From assembly GCA_035559535.1 (NCBI GenBank), contig DATMBG010000048.1, positions 1-35,230 of the forward strand: DNA of 35,230 nucleotides. Direction: 5' to 3'. Position numbers and translations under genes: made by a program. Below are positions 14,628-21,386 of the stretch, piece after piece; within the stretch, counting starts at the first letter, position 1, and each line of letters starts with the position of its first letter. Under the pieces are notes generated by a model that was not told the origin of the DNA, made no database searches, and saw only the letters and a list, made by a program, of their open reading frames with translations. The DNA comes from Candidatus Limnocylindrales bacterium (lineage in GTDB: Bacteria; Moduliflexota; Moduliflexia; Moduliflexales; JAUQPW01).

Positions 14628-16361
14628 ATGGATCTTTTGGTCCTCAACGCTATAACCCAGGAACTTCAGAATACACTGATTACGGCCAGAATTACCCGGA
14701 TCTATCAACCTGCCGATTTACTTTTAACCCTTTTTTTACGAAAACAAGGACAGGACTATCGTTTAGTTATTTCGGCAGATTCTTCTTATCCCTGTATCTA
14801 CCTTCAGCAGCAGGTAACGGACAACGGACAGGGAACAAGGGAGGAACCTCAAAGTTTTAATAAATCCCTTAAATATCATTTACAGGGGGGATGGGTTGAG
14901 GACATTCACAAACCCCTTTTAGAGCGGGTGGTTTATATCGAAGTCTTCAAAAAAGAACTGGACGGAACCAAAACTTCCTTGCAACTCATTGTTGAAATCA
15001 TGGGGCGTCATAGCAATATCATCCTGATCGATAAAACCAGTGGAAAAATTCTGGATAGTATCAAGCATGTGACGGCTGCCATGACTTCCTATCGTAGAAT
15101 TGTGCCGGGAGCTCCTTATATTCCACCTCCCGAGCAGGAAAAGCTGGATCCCTGGAGCCTTACAAAGGAAGATTTCATGAAAATTCTCCTGGCCAGACCT
15201 CCAGAAAAACCCCTCTGGCAATATATTTTAGATACCTTTAAAGGTTTTAGTCCCCTCACAGCCAGAGAGGTTCAAGACCACCCGGATCCGGAGAGAGTCT
15301 GGAGTTCCTTCGAGAGAATAAGCAGGACTTTAAAATCCGGTCCCTACGAACCGGTCATTATCACCTACTCCCATCCCCAGGAAAAGAAAAGTCGCTCTTA
15401 TCTTTCTCCTGTTCCCCTGATTCAATTTGAACAGGACCGGGTCCAAATCCAGAACTTCGGGAGTATGTCGCAAGCGGCTGAGGTCTACTACGCAGAAACC
15501 TTCATCCGATATCGGTTACAGGTCCTTCGATCTTCTCTTCTTCAAACCCTTCATCAGCGGCTGGTTAAAAACGAGAAAAAACAAAAACAGCTGGAAGAGG
15601 AACTGGCCCAGGCGGAAAAGGCTCAGGAATTCAAAAAGCTCGGGGAACTCATTACCGCCAACTTATCCCTTTTAAAAAAAAGTATTGATGAAGTAGAAGT
15701 CGTTGATTTTTACGATCCGGATCAGAGAAAGGTAAAAATTAGGTTGGATCCTCGATTGACCCCTTCCCAGAATGCCCAAAAGTACTTTAATCAATATGCA
15801 AAGTTGAAACGAAGCCTTCCTATTTTACAAGAACGTTTGGCAGCGGTTAATCAAGAAATAGCCTATTTAAAGGAACTTCAGTTTTTTGTTGAGGAGGCAA
15901 CTTCTCTGGAAGAACTGGAGAAACTTAAAGGGGAAGTAAGGGGAGAAGAAGGAAGGAGGGGTAAAGGAAAGGAAAAACAGGAGACGACGCAATCCCCCTC
16001 TCCTTTTCGTCGTTTCATTTCCTCAGATGGGTTCCCGATCTGGGTAGGACGGAGTAGCCGGGAGAACGATCTGTTGACCCTTAAATTTGCCATCCCGGAT
16101 GATGTATGGCTTCATGCTCAAGGGGTTCCCGGTTCCCATGTACTCATTTTAAACCGAACCCGCTCAGAATCTATCCCGGAGAGGACTTTAGAGGAGGCTG
16201 CTTCCCTGGCTGCTTATTATAGTAAGGGACGTGGCTTAGGAAAAGTCCCGGTTGACTATACCTTGAAAAAATATGTTAAAAAGCCGAAAGGGGCTCCTCC
16301 CGGATTGGTAACTTTAATAAAACACAAGACCATTTTAGCCATACCCAGGAAAGAGGTATAA
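14628..16361 (+). CDS. rqcH: NFACT-family ribosome quality control protein (RqcH/FbpA-like)
   Basis: 577 aa with the full three-part layout: an NFACT-N domain (about 1-260) containing EIMGRHSNIILID (123-135), a long coiled coil (about 300-345 and 385-430), and a C-terminal NFACT-R domain (about 455-570) containing GFPIWVGRSSRENDLLT, DVWLHAQGVPGSHV and VDYTLKKYVKKPKG. Bacterial RqcH binds stalled 50S subunits and adds C-terminal Ala tails to nascent chains. The DR pair needed in Bacillus RqcH appears here as E99-R100, if my mapping is right. A low-complexity Arg/Gly/Lys-rich insert (EVRGEEGRRGKGKEK) sits before NFACT-R. The ribosome binding site is weak. It is sometimes named a fibronectin-binding protein. 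Confidence 0.9.
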   Translation: MDLLVLNAITQELQNTLITARITRIYQPADLLLTLFLRKQGQDYRLVISADSSYPCIYLQQQVTDNGQGTREEPQSFNKSLKYHLQGGWVEDIHKPLLERVVYIEVFKKELDGTKTSLQLIVEIMGRHSNIILIDKTSGKILDSIKHVTAAMTSYRRIVPGAPYIPPPEQEKLDPWSLTKEDFMKILLARPPEKPLWQYILDTFKGFSPLTAREVQDHPDPERVWSSFERISRTLKSGPYEPVIITYSHPQEKKSRSYLSPVPLIQFEQDRVQIQNFGSMSQAAEVYYAETFIRYRLQVLRSSLLQTLHQRLVKNEKKQKQLEEELAQAEKAQEFKKLGELITANLSLLKKSIDEVEVVDFYDPDQRKVKIRLDPRLTPSQNAQKYFNQYAKLKRSLPILQERLAAVNQEIAYLKELQFFVEEATSLEELEKLKGEVRGEEGRRGKGKEKQETTQSPSPFRRFISSDGFPIWVGRSSRENDLLTLKFAIPDDVWLHAQGVPGSHVLILNRTRSESIPERTLEEAASLAAYYSKGRGLGKVPVDYTLKKYVKKPKGAPPGLVTLIKHKTILAIPRKEV

Positions 16362-16421
16362 AAGGTGGTAGTATAGAAGTATCGGGGTTCTCCCTTATAT
16401 GCTCCCATCCTTCTATTCTCC

Positions 16422-16955
16422 ATGAAGGCTCGATTGATTGTCGGTATTTCCGGGGCGACAGGAAGCATCTATGCCAGGCGGCTTTTAGAGGTTTTAAAGG
16501 CATCAGATCAAATCGAAACTCACCTTGTAATAAGTAAAGCAGGGAAAAGAACTTTGAGAGAAGAAACGCCCTGGCGTGTAGAGGAAATCGAAAGTCTGGC
16601 CCACTTCGTATATGAAGTAGAGGATTCTCAGGCTCGGATCCTGGATAACGACTTTGAAGCCCTGGGCATGGTGGTTATTCCCTGCTCTGTGAAGAGCATG
16701 GCGGCCATTGCTTTATCTACCCAGGATAACTTGCTGATTCGAGCTGCTAATGTTATTTTACAAACGGGTCGGAAGCTGGTTTTGGTTATACGAGAAACCC
16801 CTGTACATATAGGGCATATTAAAATTATGTTACGTTTAGCTGAAGCAGGAGCTATTTTACTTCCACCGATACCCACTTTTGAGCAGCGGCCTAAAACTGT
16901 CGATGATTTGGTAGATCAGGTCGTTCATCGGGTATTAAGGATATTTAAAACGTAA
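16422..16955 (+). CDS. ubiX: UbiX-like flavin prenyltransferase, divergent active site
   Basis: 177 aa flavoprotein of the UbiX/Pad1 family, which makes prenyl-FMN from FMN and dimethylallyl phosphate for UbiD-type decarboxylases. Family marks are VGISGATGSIYARRLL (7-22), VVIPCSVKSMAAIA (84-97), RAANV (107-111), IRETP (123-127) and LLPPIPTF (146-153). Mapping to the Pseudomonas enzyme by fixed spacing, R122, E140 and R185 correspond to R107, E125 and R170, but K129 is Q114 and Y169 is E154. Two of the phosphate-binding or catalytic residues are therefore changed. It heads the run ubiX-fni-ribBA; fni follows after about 50 bases. No ubiD is in the window. It may be an active variant or have another substrate. 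Confidence 0.82.
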   Translation: MKARLIVGISGATGSIYARRLLEVLKASDQIETHLVISKAGKRTLREETPWRVEEIESLAHFVYEVEDSQARILDNDFEALGMVVIPCSVKSMAAIALSTQDNLLIRAANVILQTGRKLVLVIRETPVHIGHIKIMLRLAEAGAILLPPIPTFEQRPKTVDDLVDQVVHRVLRIFKT

Positions 16956-17004
16956 GGTTTAATACTTGGGTATTTTTCATTTTACGTTTCAAGCTTTGGG
17001 TCTT

Positions 17005-18036
17005 ATGATTCAAAATCGAAAGGAAGAACATCTCAGGATTTGTTTAGAAGAGAATGTAGAGGCTCACCTTGTTACCTCCGGGTTTGAGAAATTTCGGTTT
17101 ATCCATCAGGCATTACCGGAAATTGATCGAGATGAAATAGATGTCTCATTAACTCTGTTTGGTAAAAAACTTCGTGCACCCATTTTGATTTCTCCCATGA
17201 CCGGTGGAAGTGAGGCAGGCAAAAAGATTAATCGGAACCTGGCATTAGCTGCTCAGAAAGTTGGAGTGGCTATGGGCGTGGGATCCCAGCGTATTGCCTT
17301 AGAATTTCCAGAACTGGCCCCTACGTTTCAAATTCGGGATCTGGCTCCGGATATTCTCCTGTTCGCTAATTTGGGGGCTGTACAGTTGAATTATGGCTAT
17401 GGAGTTAAGGAGTGTCTAAAAGCTGTGGAAATGATAGAAGCAGATGGACTTATCTTCCACCTCAACGCGTTACAGGAAGCCTGTCAGCCGGAAGGGAACC
17501 GAAATTTTAAGGGACTGACTGCTAAAATTGGAGAAGTGTGTCGAAATTTACCGGTTCCGGTTTTAATTAAGGAGTGTGGTTGGGGGATATCCCGAGAGGT
17601 TGCCCAACGCTTGAAAGATACGGGGATTCAGGGAATTGATGTGGCCGGGGCGGGAGGAACTTCCTGGTTCTTTATCGAAAATTATCGAGCCAAGGCGAAA
17701 AAGAAGGCTTATTTAAGCGACTCCTTTAGAGAATGGGGTATCTCTACTGTGGAATCCCTGTTATGGGTTCGAGAGGTAGCCCCCCATTTGATTCTGATTG
17801 CCTCGGGTGGAGTTCGAACAGGCCTGGATATCGCCAAGGCCATTTCATTAGGTGCTACAATGGCTGGATTGGCTTTACCCATGCTAAAAGCAGCCACGCA
17901 ATCTGCCGATGCAGTCGCCGAAAAATTAACGATCTTGATCGAAGAATTAAAAACGGCTATGTTCTGCATCGGAGCTTCCACCCTGGAAGAATTGCGAAAT
18001 ACTCCTTATCTCCGGAAAGTGAATGAAGATGTCTGA
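17005..18036 (+). CDS. fni: Type 2 isopentenyl-diphosphate delta-isomerase
   Basis: 343 aa. This FMN- and NADPH-dependent enzyme interconverts IPP and DMAPP. I set the start at ATG 17005 because the family begins [17 protein letters not shown]; an upstream in-frame TTG at 16966 would add 13 unmatched residues. Key features are SPMTGG (64-68), the substrate and metal motif [13 protein letters not shown] (152-164) with H152, N154, Q157 and E158, ECGWGIS (190-196), and the FMN phosphate site [10 protein letters not shown] (212-221). Its end overlaps the ribBA start by 8-14 bases, so translation is coupled. The context links a DMAPP-producing flavoenzyme to a flavin prenyltransferase-like gene and to FMN-precursor synthesis. 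Confidence 0.95.
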   Translation: MIQNRKEEHLRICLEENVEAHLVTSGFEKFRFIHQALPEIDRDEIDVSLTLFGKKLRAPILISPMTGGSEAGKKINRNLALAAQKVGVAMGVGSQRIALEFPELAPTFQIRDLAPDILLFANLGAVQLNYGYGVKECLKAVEMIEADGLIFHLNALQEACQPEGNRNFKGLTAKIGEVCRNLPVPVLIKECGWGISREVAQRLKDTGIQGIDVAGAGGTSWFFIENYRAKAKKKAYLSDSFREWGISTVESLLWVREVAPHLILIASGGVRTGLDIAKAISLGATMAGLALPMLKAATQSADAVAEKLTILIEELKTAMFCIGASTLEELRNTPYLRKVNEDV

Positions 18037-19168
18037 GTTCAAATTAAATACCATTGAAGAAGCTATTGAAGATATCCGTGCAGGTAAAATGGTCATTGTC
18101 GTTGACGATGAAGATCGAGAAAATGAAGGAGATCTGACCTGTGCGGCAGAAAAAGTAACTCCTGAGATCATCAACTTTATGGCCAAGTACGGTCGAGGGC
18201 TTATCTGTCTGCCTATGACCGAGGAGAGACTCAAGGAACTAAAGATTCCCCAAATGGTCTCGGAGAACACGGCCGCCTTCGGAACGGCTTTTACGGTTTC
18301 CATAGATGCCAAACGGAATGTTACCACGGGAATCTCTGCAGCAGATCGGGCCCGTACCATTTTAACAGCCATCGATCCCAAAACCAAGCCTGAAGATCTG
18401 GCAAGGCCCGGGCATGTATTCCCTTTACTGGCCCGGAAAGGGGGAGTCCTACGACGAGCCGGACAAACGGAAGCTGCCGTAGACCTGGCCCGCCTGGCAG
18501 GCCTATATCCCGCCGGAGTTATTTGTGAGATTATGAATGATGACGGAACGATGGCGCGCCTCCCTCAACTCCTTGAATTTAGAGAGAAGTTCGGTATTCG
18601 CGTGATTAGCATCGCAGATCTCATCAAGTTCCGTCTCAAAATGGAGCGATTTGTTAGCCGGGTTGCAACCACCCATATTCCTACAGAGTTTGGAGACTTT
18701 ACGGCCATCTGTTATCAAAACGACCTGGATAATCTTCACCATGTGGCCCTGGTTAAAGGAGACGTTAAATCGAAAGAAAGTGTTCTGGTCCGGGTTCATT
18801 CCCAGTGTCTGATAGGAGACGTTTTTGGATCTCTGCGGTGTAGTTGTAGAGAGCAGCTTCGGAGCTCCATGGAAATCATCGAGCAAGAAGGGGTAGGCGT
18901 TTTACTTTACTTGAGACAGGAAAGTCAGGGGAATCTGTTGATCAACCGGCTTAAAGCTTACGAATTACAGGATCAGGGTCAAGATATTCCAGAAGAAGAG
19001 CCGGGTACCAAAATGGATTTACGGGATTACGGAGTTGGCGCGCAAATTTTAGTGGATCTGGGTTTAAAAAATATTCGTTTATTGACCAACAGTCCTAAAA
19101 GAATTGTCGGTTTGGAAGGATTTGGATTACATATAACCGAGTGTGTACCCATCAAGGGCAGGACGTAA
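18023..19168 (+). CDS. ribBA: RibBA: DHBP synthase / GTP cyclohydrolase II, with altered motifs
   Basis: 381 aa bifunctional enzyme catalysing the two entry steps of riboflavin synthesis. The DHBP synthase domain (about 5-205) shows [12 protein letters not shown] (26-37) and [16 protein letters not shown] (165-180). The usual GHTEA is GQTEA here (Q148), which I recall as a tolerated variant in some cyanobacterial-type enzymes. The GTP cyclohydrolase II domain (about 209-377) keeps the zinc cysteines C262, C273 and C275. However, the normally invariant RQEGRGIGL is RQESQGNLL (298-306), removing the conserved Arg of GRG, and the stretch before RDYGVGAQ is also changed. The second activity may be impaired or altered. 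It starts at ATG 18023 or 18029, inside the end of fni; GGAAAG lies upstream. Confidence 0.9.
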   Translation: MKMSEFKLNTIEEAIEDIRAGKMVIVVDDEDRENEGDLTCAAEKVTPEIINFMAKYGRGLICLPMTEERLKELKIPQMVSENTAAFGTAFTVSIDAKRNVTTGISAADRARTILTAIDPKTKPEDLARPGHVFPLLARKGGVLRRAGQTEAAVDLARLAGLYPAGVICEIMNDDGTMARLPQLLEFREKFGIRVISIADLIKFRLKMERFVSRVATTHIPTEFGDFTAICYQNDLDNLHHVALVKGDVKSKESVLVRVHSQCLIGDVFGSLRCSCREQLRSSMEIIEQEGVGVLLYLRQESQGNLLINRLKAYELQDQGQDIPEEEPGTKMDLRDYGVGAQILVDLGLKNIRLLTNSPKRIVGLEGFGLHITECVPIKGRT

Positions 19169-19173
19169 TGATC

Positions 19174-19221
19174 CGAAGACGCGGAGATTGTTTTTCAGAT
19201 TCCTTCCTTCCGGCGTCTTCG
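19174..19221 (+). repeat. Inverted repeat between ribBA and yqeC
   Basis: CGAAGACGC (19174-19182) pairs with GCGTCTTCG (19213-19221); the pairing extends inward with GGA/TCC. It lies right after the ribBA stop. No T-run follows, so it resembles the hairpin after lepA more than a classical terminator. Confidence 0.5.
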
Positions 19222-19232
19222 TATCTTAAATC

Positions 19233-19982
19233 ATGGATCTCCTCTCAGCCTTTGACATAAGTCGGGGAGAAGTGGTTTCCGTAGTGGGAAGTGGAGGAAA
19301 AACCACTTTAATTACAGAATTGGCCCATCAACTTACCAGGAAAGGCCTCAAGGTCTTGAGCACGAGTACCACCCATGCCCAGAAACCCACATCTTATCAA
19401 ACGGAAAAATGGTTGATTGCGGAGGAGGAAACGGACCTCCTGGCCGCCATTCAAAAGCATTTTAAATCCTATCACCACATCACCGTACTCGGGCAGTATA
19501 TCCGTAAAGATAAGTTGAAGGGCTTAGACCCTGCGCTGGTGTGTAAGTTAAACAGTTACCGTCTGGCAGATGTTGTCTTGGTTCATGCCGATGGGGCTCG
19601 AAAGAAATCGTTTAAGGCTCCCAGGGAAGATGAACCGATCATACCGGCCTGTAGTACCCGTTGTATTCTGGTCGTGGGAAGTGATATTATTGGAAAGACC
19701 CTCAACGAGGAAAATGTTCACCGCCCGGAAATGGTGACCCACTTTACTTCTTTACAGATGGGTGAAACGATCACGACCGATACCATCGTTCAGATCGTCA
19801 ATCACCCTCAAACCTACTTCTGTAAGGTCCCGCCCGGGTGTCCGCTTATTCTCTATCTCAGCAAAGTGGGAAATCCCCAACGACAGCAATGGGCTGAGGA
19901 AATCAGATCTAAAGTTGACAAAACCAAAATTGCCAAGGTCGTGTGGGGGGACCTTCACCTGATCCCGAACTCTGAACCATGA
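19233..19982 (+). CDS. yqeC: YqeC-type protein for selenium-dependent molybdenum hydroxylase
   Basis: 249 aa. A P-loop VVGSGGKTTLI (17-27), STSTTHAQKP, ADGARKKSFKAP, DEPIIPACST and the NVHRPEMV motif match the YqeC family. These proteins co-occur with SelD and YqeB and are believed to help install a labile selenium ligand in molybdenum hydroxylases. The context fits: a molybdenum hydroxylase gene lies about 1.4 kb downstream with only a beta-propeller gene between. There is no strong ribosome binding site. The biochemical step is not firmly known in the literature I recall. Confidence 0.88.
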   Translation: MDLLSAFDISRGEVVSVVGSGGKTTLITELAHQLTRKGLKVLSTSTTHAQKPTSYQTEKWLIAEEETDLLAAIQKHFKSYHHITVLGQYIRKDKLKGLDPALVCKLNSYRLADVVLVHADGARKKSFKAPREDEPIIPACSTRCILVVGSDIIGKTLNEENVHRPEMVTHFTSLQMGETITTDTIVQIVNHPQTYFCKVPPGCPLILYLSKVGNPQRQQWAEEIRSKVDKTKIAKVVWGDLHLIPNSEP

Positions 19983-20016
19983 ACCATGGGCAGGCAGGAG
20001 TTGTTTATGGTTCATG
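19978..20016 (+). repeat. 10-bp inverted repeat at the yqeC stop
   Basis: CATGAACCAT (19978-19987) and ATGGTTCATG (20007-20016) form a hairpin that starts within the last codon of yqeC. It could modulate read-through to the beta-propeller gene. Confidence 0.45.
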
Positions 20017-20044
20017 CTTTCAGATAAAAAGGAGGGTAGACAGA

Positions 20045-21211
20045 ATGAAAAGAAATATCGGTAAAGCTTCATTAGGATTTCTTTCTGGAGTTTTAGGGTT
20101 GGTGTTCACCCTTCAGGTTTCGGCTCAAGTCATTATTTCCGGCAATGATAGCAAAGCCCAGATCCAAAATGGTAAACTAGTTGTGGTTCCAGAAGGAGAA
20201 CAGAATATTTCCATCATCGACCTCAAGGGACCTGCTCCGGTTGTAAAGGCCACACTGCCCATGATAAATAGCATCTTCGGTCCTCCTACCAATATTGCCA
20301 TTGCCCCGGATGAAAGTATCGCCCTTATTGCCGAGGCTATGAAACTGGGAGAAGTGGAAGGAAAACCCGGGTTTGTGCCCAGCAATCTGATTCATATTGT
20401 CGATTTGCAGGCGGATCCACCCAAGGAGATCGGAACGGTGACCGTAGGAAAGCAACCCTCGGGTCTGTCCATTTCACCCAAAGGAGATATAGCCCTGGTT
20501 GCCAATCGGGCCGAGACCACCCTTTCTATTTTGAGTATTCGAGGTAAAGAGGTCAGCGTAGTCGGTACGGTGGACGTAGGGGATAATCCCACCCATGTAG
20601 TCTTTACTCCCGATGGTAAAAGAGCTTTGGCCACCAAGGCGTTGAAAAACCTGGTTGCTCTCTTAACGGTGGATGGGACGAATGTAACCTACACCAAGCG
20701 GGATCTCCCCTCTGGAATTTATCCTTATAATATCGATGTAACACCGGATGGGAAACTGGCCCTTGTAGCAAATACAGGGGCTATGGGCCGATCGGATGGA
20801 AATGTGGATACCATCACCATCATCGATCTGGAAGCAGATCCCCCTCGGGTCATTGACCATGTAGTCGTAGGGGATGCGCCTGAAGGGATTGCCGTCAGTC
20901 CTACCGGAAAAATAGCCATCGCCGCGCTTCTTAACGGGAGTGATGCACCTTCCGATGCTTTCTTTTATAACAAACGGGGTCGAATCGTAGTACTAGGGAT
21001 TGAGGGTAAGAAAGTGACCCGTTTAGAAGACATTGAGCTGGGGGGAGTTACCGAAGCTCTTGCTTTTAGCCCAGACGGTAAATGGCTTTTGGTCGGTAAT
21101 CTGCTGGATAAAGATATCTCGGTGCTGAAAGTCGAGGGGACCAAAGTAACAGATACCAAAGCAAATATAGCCTTGACGGCCGGTCCGGGTGCCATGCGGG
21201 GAAGAAGATAG
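20045..21211 (+). CDS. Secreted YVTN-type beta-propeller protein
   Basis: 388 aa. I set the start at ATG 20045, with AAAGGAGGG upstream; an earlier in-frame ATG at 19979 overlaps yqeC. The signal peptide ends in QVSA (about 27). The mature part is a run of blades with the surface-repeat pattern IAPDESIALIAEA, ISPKGDIALVANR, FTPDGKRALATK, VTPDGKLALVAN, VSPTGKIAIAAL and FSPDGKWLLVGN, about 45-50 residues apart, consistent with a six- or seven-bladed YVTN/lactonase-like propeller. No catalytic signature is evident. It sits between yqeC and the molybdenum hydroxylase gene, so a link to that system is possible but unproven. Confidence 0.82.
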   Translation: MKRNIGKASLGFLSGVLGLVFTLQVSAQVIISGNDSKAQIQNGKLVVVPEGEQNISIIDLKGPAPVVKATLPMINSIFGPPTNIAIAPDESIALIAEAMKLGEVEGKPGFVPSNLIHIVDLQADPPKEIGTVTVGKQPSGLSISPKGDIALVANRAETTLSILSIRGKEVSVVGTVDVGDNPTHVVFTPDGKRALATKALKNLVALLTVDGTNVTYTKRDLPSGIYPYNIDVTPDGKLALVANTGAMGRSDGNVDTITIIDLEADPPRVIDHVVVGDAPEGIAVSPTGKIAIAALLNGSDAPSDAFFYNKRGRIVVLGIEGKKVTRLEDIELGGVTEALAFSPDGKWLLVGNLLDKDISVLKVEGTKVTDTKANIALTAGPGAMRGRR

Positions 21212-21238
21212 CCGGGCTGATTGTACAAAATCTCCTTT

Positions 21239-21267
21239 CCCTTTGAGCCTGCAAGGGTATCTTTTTT
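21239..21267 (+). terminator. Possible weak terminator after the beta-propeller gene
   Basis: CCCTT/AAGGG stem (21239-21257) followed after 4 bases by TTTTTT. The stem is short. Confidence 0.35.
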
Positions 21268-21386
21268 ATTTCGAGCTATAACCCTGAGTCGGGCGGAAGG
21301 ATCAAGCTTGTTAAGCTTCATAAGAGCGACCTGTATCTCATCCAACCAGGCAGGTTGCCCGTATAGGGCTTAACCGGGTAAAAACC

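Noticed and set aside
20965-21345. 126-aa minus-strand frame antisense to the beta-propeller gene
   Set aside because: Most of it lies opposite strongly coding sequence. The non-overlapping part is short and shows no ribosome binding site or domain.
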